Assembly: GCA_016721865.1 (NCBI GenBank)
Contig: JADKHF010000049.1
Coordinates: 7,695-71,694, forward strand
DNA: 64,000 nt
Origin: Nitrosomonas sp.
Lineage (GTDB): Bacteria > Pseudomonadota > Gammaproteobacteria > Burkholderiales > Nitrosomonadaceae
Reading direction: 5' to 3'
This document shows positions 9,489 to 18,874 of the stretch, piece by piece; position 1 is the first letter of the stretch, and every line of letters starts with the position of its first letter. The translations under genes and the position numbers were made by a program. The notes beneath the pieces were generated by a model, which saw only the letters and a list, made by a program, of their open reading frames with translations, did not search any database and was not told where the DNA came from.

Positions 9489-10640
9489 ATGCCGCCGATC
9501 AAGAAACCGCTACGCTTAATCAGTTTTGGCATTATCGCCAGCATGATCGCGGTTGCCGGTTGGTATTTCACCCGCCCCAAACTACTGGAAGTGGAATTGG
9601 CCGCCATCGCAACCGGCGATGTCGAAGCGACCATTGTCAACACCCGGGCAGGCACGATTAAATCCTGCCAGAGATCCAATCTCGCGCCCATTACCGGCGG
9701 GCAGATCGCCAGAATCTGGGTGAAAGAAGGTGATCACGTGCAAAAGGGCCAGGTGTTGCTGGAACTATGGAGTCAGGATCTCCAGGCACAGCGTGAACTG
9801 GCGCAGCGGCAACTCGCGATGGCGCAGGAACGCCGCCGCGAAACCTGTATTCTGGCAGAAAACGCCCGGCGTGAATCGGCACGTACGCAGCAGTTGGTTG
9901 AGCAGGGATTTGTCAGCTCACAGCGCGCCGAGGATGCCGATGCCAATGCACGTTCCCGGCAAGCCAGTTGTGACGCAACCATCTCCGACATCAAGCGCGC
10001 CGAAGCGCAAATCCGCGTCGCTCAGGCGGGAGTGGATCGAACCGTCATTACCGCGCCTTTCTCCGGTGTCATTTGCACATATCAGCGGAGAACTGGGTGA
10101 ATTTACCACGCCCTCACCGCCCGGCATTCCGACCCCGCCGACGATTGACCTGATCGACGACAGTTGTCTGTATGTCACGGCACCAATGGATGAAGTCGAT
10201 GCGCCCAAAATCAAGATTGGGCAGGAAGCGCGAATCAAATTGGATGCGATGCCGGATAAGGTTTTCCCGGAAAAATCCGGCGCATTGCGCCTTATGTGAC
10301 TGAAATCGAGAAGCAGGCGCGTACGGTCGATATCGAAGTGGATTTTCTGCAAGTTCCGGCGGATACCTTGCTGGTGGGCTACAGCGCCGATGTCGAGGTT
10401 GTGCTTGAGCGAAAAGACAATGTCTTGCGCATTCCGACACAGGCCATACGGCAAAATAACAAAATCTGGCTCGTTGATGCCAATAACCGGTTAACCGAGC
10501 AACAGCTGGAAACCGGTTTGAGCAACTGGAGCTTCACTGAAATCCGCAGCGGCTTGAAAGCAGGCGATCAAGTTCTGATTTCATTTGATCAGGACAATAT
10601 CAAGGCCGGTGTTGCCGTGCAACCCAAAAAATCACAATGA
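9489..10640 (+). CDS. MacA/HlyD-type periplasmic efflux adaptor, frameshifted
   Basis: Membrane-fusion protein linking an inner-membrane pump to an outer-membrane channel. One N-terminal membrane helix (LRLISFGIIASMIAVAGWYF) is followed by a biotinyl-lipoyl half (GGQIARIWVKEGDHVQKGQVLLEL), a coiled coil (about residues 95-160), the second lipoyl half (VITAPFSGVI), and a beta-barrel domain (LYVTAPMDEVDAPKIKIGQ). The frame breaks twice, at about 10075 (one T too many in GTCATTTGC) and about 10270 (one G too few in CCCGGAAAAA). Correcting both gives about 384 residues. It overlaps the ATPase gene by ATGA. Confidence 0.85.
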
Positions 10641-11320
10641 TCCGCCTGACCGCCATAACCCGCACATTTCACATGGGTGACCAGGCGGTTTATGCACTCA
10701 ATGACATCAATCTGCATATCGCCTCGGGGGAATATGTCTCGATCATGGGTCCTTCCGGCTCCGGGAAATCCACGCTGCTGAATATTATCGGCTTGCTGGA
10801 TAAGCCTGACAGCGGTAGCTATGAGCTGGATAACAGGCTGATTACCGATCTGTCGGAAACGCAACAGGCGCAAATCCGCCGGGAAAAAATCGGTTTTGTG
10901 TTTCAATCATTCCATCTGGTTCCACGCTTAACGGCTGCAGAAAATATCGAGTTACCGTTAATCTTAAGCGGCATGCCGTCGGCACAACGGCAAATTCGCG
11001 TGAATGATGCCTTGCAGGCATTTGAGCTAGCGCCGCGCGCGCATCACCGCCCGTCCGAGCTTTCCGGCGGACAGCGTCAGCGTGTGGCGATTGCGCGGGC
11101 AACGATCATGCATCCCAGCGTCATTCTGGCCGATGAACCCACCGGCAATCTGGATCATCAGATCGGTGCTGAAGTCATGTTATTGCTGGAAAATCTGCAT
11201 CACACTGGCACCACGCTGATTGTCGTCACGCATGACCGTGAATTGGGTTCGCGCGCGCATCGCCAGATCGGCATGCGCGACGGCAAGATATTGACGGATC
11301 AAAGCAATGACGCTAACTGA
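10637..11320 (+). CDS. ABC transporter ATP-binding protein (MacB/LolD type)
   Basis: 227-residue ATPase that powers the adjacent permease. It shows Walker A GPSGSGKSTLLNII, Q-loop VFQSFHL, signature LSGGQRQRVAIARA, Walker B VILADEPTGNLD and switch His in VVTHDRE. It belongs to the MacB/LolD/FtsE type that works with FtsX-like permeases by mechanotransmission rather than transport through the membrane. It overlaps the adaptor before it and the permease after it. Confidence 0.93.
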   Translation: MIRLTAITRTFHMGDQAVYALNDINLHIASGEYVSIMGPSGSGKSTLLNIIGLLDKPDSGSYELDNRLITDLSETQQAQIRREKIGFVFQSFHLVPRLTAAENIELPLILSGMPSAQRQIRVNDALQAFELAPRAHHRPSELSGGQRQRVAIARATIMHPSVILADEPTGNLDHQIGAEVMLLLENLHHTGTTLIVVTHDRELGSRAHRQIGMRDGKILTDQSNDAN

Positions 11321-12508
11321 TACGCTGCAAACTTCGTTTAAAACCGTAGTGAGCTATCGCATTCGCTCACTGTTGATCATATTGGCGATGGCGCTCGGCG
11401 TAGCCGCCGTGGTTGTGCTGACGGCTCTGGGTGATGGCGCCAGAAACTATGTCATCAATCAATTTTCTTCCATCGGCACCAATTTGCTCGTGGTCCTTCC
11501 CGGGCGCGCAGAAACTTCCGGATCATTTCTGGGCGCAGTTTTAGGTCAGACACCGCGTGACTTGACATTAAAAGATGCGCAATTGCTCGGCCGGTTGCCG
11601 CAAGTCCGGCGTTATGCCCCGCTCAATGTCGGCGCTGCGGAGCTATCCGCTGCCAACCGCTTGCGTGAAGTTACGGTTTTAGGCAGCACAGCCAATTTGA
11701 TACCGATCCGGCATATGAGGCTGGCACAGGGAAGTTTCCTGGCGCACGGCACCGAGCGGAGCGCTCAGATCGTCTTAGGCGCAAAATAGCCAATGATTTT
11801 TTTCCTCACAGTCAGGCCATAGGACAACGCGTCCGTTTGGGTGACAACCGGTTTCTGGTCTCCGGTGTTCTGGCTTCGCAAGGCGAATCGATGGGTTTCA
11901 ATACCGATGAAATCGTCATTATTCCGATTGACTATGCCCAAGCGCTGTTCAATACCACCTCTTTATTTCACATTCTGATCGAAGCCAAAAGTCATAGTGA
12001 AATTGAATCCGCCAAACAAGCCATTTTGACGACCATGCGGCAAAGTCATGACGGTGAAGATGACACGACGGTCATTACGCAGGATGCCATCCTCGCAACC
12101 TTTGACCGGGTTTTGCATGCATTGACTTTGGTCGTCGCTGGTATTGCAGCGATCAGCCTGATTGTTGCCGGTATTTTAGTCATGAATGTGATGCTGGTTT
12201 CGGTTAACCAGCGCACGTCGGAAATTGGCCTGCTGAAAGCAATTGGCGCTACATCCACCGACATACGCCGGTTGTTTTTTGCTGAGGCATTCTGGTTATC
12301 GATGGCAGGCGCTGTTTTAGGATTTCTGTTGGGACAATTTGGCAGTCTTATATTGCGTCTGGCCTATCCGCAACTTCCCGCCTGGGCACCCGCCTGGGCC
12401 TCGATTGCGGGCATTGTTGTCGCACTGCTCACCGGCATAATGGCAAGTTTGCTGCCCGCCAGCCAGGCAGCCCGGCTGGATGCCGTAAAAGCACTCGGCA
12501 AGAAATGA
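11307..12508 (+). CDS. MacB/FtsX-type ABC permease, frameshifted
   Basis: One N-terminal helix (IRSLLIILAMALGVAAVVVLTAL), a large periplasmic domain (MacB_PCD-like; SSIGTNLLVVLPG), then three C-terminal helices with the conserved QRTSEIGLLKAIGAT loop between the first two. The frame is lost at about 11787, where GCAAAATAG should be GCAAAAATAG; adding one A restores VLGAKIANDFFPHSQ. The full product would be about 400 residues. It completes an adaptor-ATPase-permease efflux unit and is a paralogue of the permease at 22011. Confidence 0.85.
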
Positions 12509-12570
12509 ATACTATTGATACCTTCCATTTTCCCCGTTCATTAACGGAACATTGTTCATCTGCTATTTGA
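12505..12570 (+). pseudogene. remnant of the 5' end of a second MacB-type permease gene
   Basis: The ATG overlaps the stop of the preceding permease (ATGA). It opens a 21-codon frame reading MNTIDTFHFPRSLTEH. This aligns with the start of the permease at 22011 (MNTLDTFQFAFRSLTAH) at both DNA and protein level, with one codon deleted, and then the similarity ends. The family often has two permeases in one operon, so this looks like the scar of a second permease gene lost or displaced from this spot. Confidence 0.6.
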
Positions 12571-12605
12571 TAATTTATCTGCACTGAATGGTGTCATTAT
12601 AAAAA

Positions 12606-12800
12606 TTACTTCTTGTCTTCAACAATTTTATCATCAGCGGCAGAAGCGTCCATATCATGCCTCGTAACATCATCCGGCCCGTAAGCTGATACTTTCGGCC
12701 TATCCATCAGATGCCCATCAGGCGTTCTTTTTGGCTCATTACATGCAGTGAGCACCAATGCTGCAAATAATGTAACCAGACCAAAATATTTTATCGCCAT
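12606..12800 (-). CDS. small lipoprotein
   Basis: 64 residues with a signal peptide and lipobox (LFAALVLTAC, Cys at about 19), followed by a short charged tail (NEPKRTPDGHLMDRPK...DKIVEDKK). A GGAGATAT site precedes the ATG. No domain is recognised. It points away from the efflux operon and may have a separate promoter in the AT-rich region before 12856. Confidence 0.6.
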   Translation of the reverse strand: MAIKYFGLVTLFAALVLTACNEPKRTPDGHLMDRPKVSAYGPDDVTRHDMDASAADDKIVEDKK

Positions 12801-13002
12801 TTTTATATCTCCTCTATTTAAGTTTTCAGCTTATTCTTTATAAGTTGTATATAGATTGATCTACATCAATCATGATGCGCATCGATTCTTCTTCCTGATT
12901 TTAAAGCTTTCATTTGCCTTTCTATTGGAGTATGGTTTTAGTAAAGGCCATGCAGGATGTTCGATTGAATGTCTGTTTGCAGGCATAACAAGGAGATCCA
13001 GC

Positions 13003-13986
13003 ATGCGAAACATTTATATCGTCATGATTCTCAGCATTACAGTGTTATCCGGTTGTGCCAGTCAATCCGCTGAAAATTCTGGTGGAGATAAGCCACTGGT
13101 TCAGTGTGATGATGTTGCAAATCGGAAACACCTGAATATCCTATCCATCAATCTCCTTTTCTCTGAAATTGAAACGCGTGATCAGCGTTTAGATGCTATT
13201 GCCGAATTTGCGGCAGAAACACCTGTCGATGTCATTCTGCTTCAAGAAGTTGCTGGCGGCACCTTGGTTCATACTGCCAATAGTGCGCTGGATCTTCAGG
13301 GAAAGCTCAGTGCCCGCGCGCGCAACTACGAGTTGCATACGGCATTCGAGGTCGGTCTGCCAGGCCTGCTGGTAGTGGCCAATGCAGTGCTGAGCCGCTG
13401 CGAAATTGATTTCAGGATTACCAGGCGCTTGCCGCGTGCTTCTGAATTTAATTTTCAGGGACATGACATAAAATTGCCCAGGAACGTGATGATGGCACGC
13501 ATAAATATTCCCGGTTCTGGAAAAATTAATATCTACAATACCCATCTTTGTGCAAAGTGTACCGCGGATGAGCTCAGTGCCCAGCTGGATGTATTACTCC
13601 CATTCATTGATAAAGTAGAGGCATTTTTCCCTCGGGATAATCCTGTCATTCTTGGCGGGGATTTCAATATCGACCGTTTTCGCGTCGCTCCCTTCGCGGA
13701 GCGCCCCTTCTATGACAAAATCATAGATGCCGGTTTTACTGATGCTTATGCCCTGAACAGGCCACTGGAAAATTTATGCGCGGTTGCTGAGCAGGCTGAC
13801 ATACACTGCACAGTAGGTGTCTCCACTTTGGATGCAGGGGATGCTGCCAGGCGCATTGATTATTTTTTTGTCAATCAGGTAAAGGACGTGCGTGAAAGTC
13901 GAGTTGTCTTTAACACGCTTGTTGATCCCAATCAACCTACTGTGTCCGATCATGCCGGTGTTTTTATTTCAGTAGCTTTGCCATGA
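13003..13986 (+). CDS. lipid-anchored endonuclease/exonuclease/phosphatase (EEP) family protein
   Basis: 327 residues from ATG 13003, chosen because AAGGAG lies just upstream and a lipobox follows (ILSITVLSGC). The EEP fold signatures appear in order: LNILSINLLF, VDVILLQEV (metal-binding Glu), INIYNTHLC, NPVILGGDFNID (Gly-Asp-Phe-Asn), RRIDYFFVN and VSDHAGVFISV (catalytic Asp-His). Family members cleave nucleic acids, phosphoinositides or sphingomyelin; the substrate cannot be told here. The lipid anchor places it in the envelope. Confidence 0.85.
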   Translation: MRNIYIVMILSITVLSGCASQSAENSGGDKPLVQCDDVANRKHLNILSINLLFSEIETRDQRLDAIAEFAAETPVDVILLQEVAGGTLVHTANSALDLQGKLSARARNYELHTAFEVGLPGLLVVANAVLSRCEIDFRITRRLPRASEFNFQGHDIKLPRNVMMARINIPGSGKINIYNTHLCAKCTADELSAQLDVLLPFIDKVEAFFPRDNPVILGGDFNIDRFRVAPFAERPFYDKIIDAGFTDAYALNRPLENLCAVAEQADIHCTVGVSTLDAGDAARRIDYFFVNQVKDVRESRVVFNTLVDPNQPTVSDHAGVFISVALP

Positions 13987-14034
13987 CGGGCTGGTTGTAT
14001 AGTTTTGGTGGTGGGTTAGGAAGCTCTGAACAAG

Positions 14035-14105
14035 TGTCATTTCGAGCAAGAGCGAGAAATCTATTGCATTGACTATTAAAGCTTCCTCACTCCGTTCGGA
14101 ATGGC
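14035..14105. repeat. short dispersed inverted repeat, family A, copy 2
   Basis: A 71-bp unit beginning TGTCATTTCGAG and ending TTCGGAATGG, matching 1806-1876. It lies after the EEP gene. The remaining sequence to 14373 shows no convincing gene or other signal; the 124-codon plus-strand frame across it is antisense to the GGDEF-EAL gene and lacks a ribosome site. Confidence 0.6.
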
Positions 14106-14373
14106 AAATGCGAGTTATTCAGCGTTTTCTCAAGAGATCATCGCTTATACAATTCTTGAGTTGATGATCAAAATGCCTTGGAGATCACGCACATTTTCAG
14201 GTTCTCTCGCATTAATTTCTGGCCATTGGTTCGTAAGTTGGGTACACCAGCAATGCGTATCTAATTTGCGCTGGGGTTCACAAGTTCCCCCAACCTATCG
14301 ATGGAGAATACAGCGAATTTTCCGGAAGACTCTCTCACATGGCAGAGAAACCGATGAGAAAAGGGAAAAAATG

Positions 14374-16082
14374 TCAAATGTGAGGCTTGACTCCGATTTT
14401 TCCTGTCTTTTCAATCTCCGCAGCCAGCAAAGGCTGGCTGAAATAATCCCCCTGGAAGCGCGAGCATCCCTGTGACACTAGAAATGCAAGCTGCTCCTTA
14501 TTTTCCACGCCTTCTGCGATCACTTGTATCTTCAAGCTATGTGCCATGGCGAGGATAGCGGAGACGATTGCGTCATCGTCGGGATCGTTGGTAATGTCGC
14601 GCACGAACGAACGGTCGATCTTCAGCGTATCGATCTGGTAGCGCTTCAAATAACTCAGACTGGAATAACCGGTGCCAAAATCATCCACGGCAATTTCAAA
14701 TCCCAATGCACGAAGTTGCCGCAGCGTCTCGATTGTTTCTTCAACATTCTCTATCAATTCTCCCTCGGTGATTTCCAGAATCAAGCAGTGCCCTTCCACC
14801 CCGGTCTCACCCAGAATGCGTGCAATATCAGCCACCAGCGTTTTCTTCCGGAATTGCCTGGAGAGAGATTGATCGCCAGCTTTGGAAGCTCCTTATAGCC
14901 TTGGCTGTGCCAGGCCTTAATCTGCAAACACGATTCCCGCAGCACCCATTCCCCGATCTGCGCGATCATCCCAATATCTTCAGCCAGCCGGATAAATTTT
15001 TCCGGAAAAATCAGTCCACGTTTGGGATGCTGCCAGCGCAACAATACTTCTAAACAGTACGCCTTGGAGCCATGCATATTAACAATCGGCTGATAATGAA
15101 GCAGCAGTTCATCGCGCTTCAGTGCAGTACGCAAACCGACCTCCATGGCATGTCGCTCCTTTGCTTTCCTGTTCATCTCTGGCTTAAAGAACTGGCAGTT
15201 GTTGCGACCGCTCTCCTTGGCGTGGTACATGGCAATATCGCTGTTCTTCAGTAACGCCCACATGTTGTTTCCATCTTCCGGGAACAGGGAAATACCGATA
15301 CTGCCGCTAATGTGTAGCTCCTTGCCTTCGACCAGAAAAGGCAGGATCAAGACATCCATTATCTTCTGCGCTACCGCTTCCGCATCCAGGGCACTGTCAA
15401 GACTGGACAGCAACACGATAAATTCATCCCCGCCGTGACGCGCAACTGTATCCTCACTGCGCACAACGGAAACGAACCTGGCCGCTATTTCCTTCAATAG
15501 CAGATCACCCACATCGTGCCCCAGTGAATCATTGATAACCTTGAAATGGTCCAGGTCTATGAACAGCACGGCCACCAGTTTATGGTTGCGGTTTCCATGC
15601 TCGAGCGCCTGCTCGATGCGATCCTTGAGCAAAGTGCGATTGGGCAGGCCGGTTAACATATCGTAGGTTGCCATCTCGATGATGCGCTGCTCCGCCTTTT
15701 TTCGCTCGGTGATGTCGATAGACAGGCCAATCAAATACTGTGGTTTTCCGGATCTATCATAGAAAGGTTTTTTGAATGTGTGCAAAACACGATTCTGTCC
15801 AAGTGCGGAATTCCAGACTGTTTCTTCAAAATCAATCTGGGCAGCACCCATAAATACTTCCTGATCTTTGGCGAGAAATTGCTTCATCTGATCAGGCGGA
15901 AAATATTGACTGCCATCAGTGCCAGATAGGTCTTTAGCATTCAAGCCCCATTGCATTTCGCAAGTTCTGTTTATCAACACCAATTTACTCTCGGGATCTT
16001 TTATAAAAATAGCAACAGGCAATATATCGATCAATGCTTGTATTTTTAGTAAGTCTTCAGCAAACGGAAAATGTGCAATCAT
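14374..16082 (-). CDS. PAS-GGDEF-EAL cyclic-di-GMP enzyme, frameshifted
   Basis: Domains in order: a PAS sensor (about residues 10-125, LPVAIFIKDPESKLVLINRTCE, ending in a PAC motif before ITERKKAEQ), a GGDEF diguanylate cyclase domain with intact RHGGDEFIVLL (about 250), and an EAL phosphodiesterase domain with EVLLRWQHP, DDFGTGYSSL, and KIDRSFV. The frame is lost at about 14860 (one base missing within LSPRQFRKKT) and resumes to give a complete EAL domain. No N-terminal membrane helix is seen. It would adjust c-di-GMP in response to an intracellular cue. Confidence 0.85.
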
Positions 16083-16239
16083 TCCTATCGATTAATCCAT
16101 CACAAAACGGTTGTTCACGGCTATCCCCATTCAGGAGGACGCAAATCAAAACATATCGCTATAAAACATAGCTCGCCACTATATCTTCTATCTTCTTGTC
16201 TGTCTTACAGAAAATTATTTGACGAGCGGTTATAAAAAA

Positions 16240-16368
16240 TTATCGAGAAGAAATTCTCACCACATTATCAACCTGCTCGATATGAAAATTCCGCAAAATA
16301 TCCCTATCCAGCCGCTGATTTCCCGTGAACAAGAAAGTACTGTGACCAGCTTCAGCCACAACTGGCAT
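16240..16368 (-). CDS. possible 42-residue ORF
   Basis: A short frame (MPVVAEAGHSTFLFTGNQRLDRD..) begins 15 bp after the stop of the small membrane protein gene at 16384. There is no clear Shine-Dalgarno site and no recognised domain. It may be a fragment of a larger gene. The sequence from 16083 to 16239 shows nothing I can assign. Confidence 0.25.
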   Translation of the reverse strand: MPVVAEAGHSTFLFTGNQRLDRDILRNFHIEQVDNVVRISSR

Positions 16369-16383
16369 ATTAACTTTTCATAA

Positions 16384-16536
16384 CTATTTTTTCGTCAGCA
16401 TCATCATTGCGCAAGTGAAAGAAACAAGAAGACCTAACAACACGAATGCTAATACGATCCCCTCATCAGTCACCACAAAATATGCGTAAAGAATCAAGGA
16501 GAATAATAGAGAGACAATCACAATAATTTTTATCAT
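16384..16536 (-). CDS. 50-residue two-helix membrane protein
   Basis: The frame encodes MIKIIVIVSLLFSLILYAYF, a short polar turn (VVTDEG), then IVLAFVLLGLLVSFTCAMMM and a Lys-Lys end: two predicted membrane helices with a tight loop. An AAAGGG site lies about 12 bp before the ATG. No family is recognised. Hydrophobic patterning over the whole length favours a real gene over a chance frame. Confidence 0.5.
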   Translation of the reverse strand: MIKIIVIVSLLFSLILYAYFVVTDEGIVLAFVLLGLLVSFTCAMMMLTKK

Positions 16537-16641
16537 ATCAAAGCACCCTTTTTGTTAATTAATTATTCCAGTTTGCGAGCATATTTTACTCCTAAACCAG
16601 GGATATCACATTGATCTATAAGGGCCCGTTCGTGTAACACG

Positions 16642-16944
16642 TTGCAGATGTTTTACGCCCTCTCATTGATGCCGGTTTTACCGGCGCCTAAGCTCAAAAC
16701 AGATCATTGGAAAAATTCATGGAAGAAAGAAACAGCGGCGCTTCATTGTCACTTTTATGGTGAGCTGATCGCCAAAGTATCAAGCGCTGATAATAACACT
16801 TCAGACTCCTGTCATCCTGGGCAGACCAGCAGCTGGCAGGTGTATTGGCGTTATGCAGAACCAGATTCCCTGCTGGCTTATAGTATTAATTCAGGACAAA
16901 TGTACATTAAAAAAAAGGAGCTATTGACTATAGGATTCAATTAA
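16642..16944 (+). pseudogene. possible decayed EEP-nuclease fragment
   Basis: The frame reading LIDAGFTGA.AQNRSLEKF resembles the C-terminal IDAGFTDAYALNRPLENL of the EEP protein at 13003, then hits stops and loses similarity. The 100-codon open frame over the same interval is in a different frame and has no recognisable domain. This is either a gene relic or chance similarity over about 18 residues. Confidence 0.25.
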
Positions 16945-17091
16945 TCTAAAGCTTAATATGAAGTCGTTCGGAATCTTGCGGTTAAATGTTAACTTATATT
17001 CGCCAAATAAAAGAGGCAAGCCACCCGAAATGATGTATCAGAATCAATCAATCAAAATCAATCAAAATAAAATTTCTCAGGAGTATATAAA

Positions 17092-17826
17092 ATGCGTGTT
17101 ATACCAATTTTAACATTTCTTGCTTTGGCAAGCGGCCCAGTTGCTGCAGCCCCCGTGATTTTCGACTTCGCAAACCTTAAGTACAATGGTGGCATCAATA
17201 CTGGTTTCCTGCCAACGGATGGGTTTGCCTGCTCCGGTGGCGACCTGTGCAGTTCAACTATTGCAACATCGCTGAGCGGTGACCTTACTTTCACCAATGG
17301 CGGACTTACCGTACATGCGCAAGGTACCTACGATGGCAAAGCCTTTGGCTATAAAGCAGCGGTTGTTCAGGATCACGAAAATGGCTACAACGGAAAGCTT
17401 TCCGGAAGGGATGCAATAGGTGCTGGCCTGGGTGTTTACCACAAGAACAACGATAACAGTGACGATAACATAACTTCCAAAGAAACGCTTTGGCTGCATT
17501 TCGATCAGGTAGTTTCGTTGTCTTCGGTCGGTTTGCGCTCGGAAGGACACAATACAACCGGCTGGGATCGTGGTGCAACCTTTAAATACGGATTCGACAA
17601 TTCGACCTGGACCGAAGGCTTGCTGCCGCGCTACGTAGGCCAATTCGACTTGAGTCACACGGGTCAGGATTTCTACTTTCGATTCGGCGGCGACAAAGCA
17701 GATCAATTCTATATCAGCTCATTAACCGTATCAGCTGTTCCGGAACCGGAAACATACGCCATGTTATTGGCTGGTCTCGGCTTGCTGGGTTTCATGGCAC
17801 GCCGCAGAAAAGAATCAGCAACATAA
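17092..17826 (+). CDS. PEP-CTERM sorting domain protein
   Basis: 244 residues with a signal peptide (MRVIPILTFLALASGPVAAA), a beta-rich secreted body with Gly/Asp/Asn-rich loops, and a C-terminal sorting signal: VPEPETYAMLLAGLGLLGFMARRRKE (VPEP motif, membrane helix, Arg cluster). Exosortase removes such tails in Gram-negative bacteria that make extracellular matrix. The exosortase itself is not in this window. A CAGGAG site precedes the ATG. The body (DFANLKYNGGINTGFLP) resembles no family I can name. Confidence 0.88.
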   Translation: MRVIPILTFLALASGPVAAAPVIFDFANLKYNGGINTGFLPTDGFACSGGDLCSSTIATSLSGDLTFTNGGLTVHAQGTYDGKAFGYKAAVVQDHENGYNGKLSGRDAIGAGLGVYHKNNDNSDDNITSKETLWLHFDQVVSLSSVGLRSEGHNTTGWDRGATFKYGFDNSTWTEGLLPRYVGQFDLSHTGQDFYFRFGGDKADQFYISSLTVSAVPEPETYAMLLAGLGLLGFMARRRKESAT

Positions 17827-17830
17827 TTTA

Positions 17831-17860
17831 GACGTTGACGTTGACGTTGACGTTGACGTA
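17831..17860 (+). repeat. hexanucleotide tandem repeat (GACGTT)5
   Basis: Five consecutive units of GACGTT, the last reading GACGTA, start 5 bp after the stop of the PEP-CTERM gene. The repeat is outside coding sequence and in the spacer to the next PEP-CTERM gene. Such arrays can change copy number by slippage. Confidence 0.9.
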
Positions 17861-17929
17861 AACTCAAATTAGTCATGATGTTGATGTTGTAAAGGGCACT
17901 TTTAAAAAATTATATTTGAGGGAAATATT

Positions 17930-18624
17930 ATGAAAATTCAGAAATTAACAATTTTATCAGCAGTTGTAATGAGTGTTTTGCTGCGCCTGCATTTGCTGCC
18001 GTTGGCGATACTGCTACTTACGAGTTCAATTTGCCTTCCACTGCGGTGGCTTCACAGACTCCGCCTTATCCCCTGGTTGCTTCACTCACCTTAACCGAAG
18101 TTTTTGGCGGTGTTGACTTCGTGCTGACCCCGAATTGGGGCGGCTCCTCGGGCTTTAGTGCGAGCTCACATATAGAGCGCCTCGATTATGTCTACCAAGG
18201 GCCAGCAAGTCCGACAATCACGTGGCTTTCAGGAGCTCCGATTGGTGGATCCTCGTACGAAACCAATCAGAATAATTTGGATAGCGGCTATAAGACAGAT
18301 GATGAACACATCATTATTGATTTTTACACCGCTAACGATGCTAACCGGTTTGACAATGATTACCTATTCAGTAGCTGGAATGTATCCGGTGCGGGCCTGA
18401 CGGATTTCACCGGGACACAAGCAACTAGCGACCCTAAACCGTCGCCAATCTTCGGTGTTATTTCGGTGACTGGTTATTCCCTTGATGGTATACAGCCAAC
18501 ACCTTCGAACTGGGTAACCTCACCAGTATCAGCCGTTCCAGAACCGGAAACATATGCCATGTTATTGGCTGGCCTGGGCTTGCTGGGTTTCATGGCACAT
18601 CGCAGAAAAGAATCAGCAGTTTAA
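17930..18624 (+). CDS. PEP-CTERM sorting domain protein, frameshifted at the signal peptide
   Basis: ATG 17930 follows GAGGGAAATATT and opens a signal peptide (MKIQKLTILSAVVMSV). Adding one T to the TTTT run at about 17975 continues it as FAAPAFAAVGDTATYEFNLPSTAVASQT, in frame with the long downstream ORF. The mature part is rich in Gly, Ser and Asp, and the C-terminus is VPEPETYAMLLAGLGLLGFMAHRRKE. About 230 residues in all. It lies 104 bp after a related sorted protein, and a terminator follows. Confidence 0.85.
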
Positions 18625-18646
18625 TTGGGACTTAGACTTAATCCAG

Positions 18647-18672
18647 AACGGGAGCTTAGGCTCCCGTTTTTT
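18647..18672 (+). terminator. Rho-independent terminator
   Basis: AACGGGAGC-TTAG-GCTCCCGTT is a perfect 9-bp stem followed by a run of T. It lies 23 bp after the stop of the second PEP-CTERM gene and would end that transcript. Confidence 0.9.
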
Positions 18673-18874
18673 GTTTCTTGGGTTGTCGATCAGTAGCCGG
18701 AATTCACCACTTCCAGCGCCAGCTCTTTCCGGCTACCAAACCCATTACTAATAATTTACAATGGAATAGTAATTTTTCCGTGACCCGTTCTGATGATGCC
18801 AGCGGGCGAATCTTCAGCGCTGTTTAACAGGTTCCTGACAAAATAAGTCATTAAAATATCAAGCCTTTGTACCC

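Noticed and set aside
14101..14475. A 124-codon plus-strand frame
   Set aside because: It overlaps the EAL domain antisense and begins inside repeat A, with no recognisable domain.
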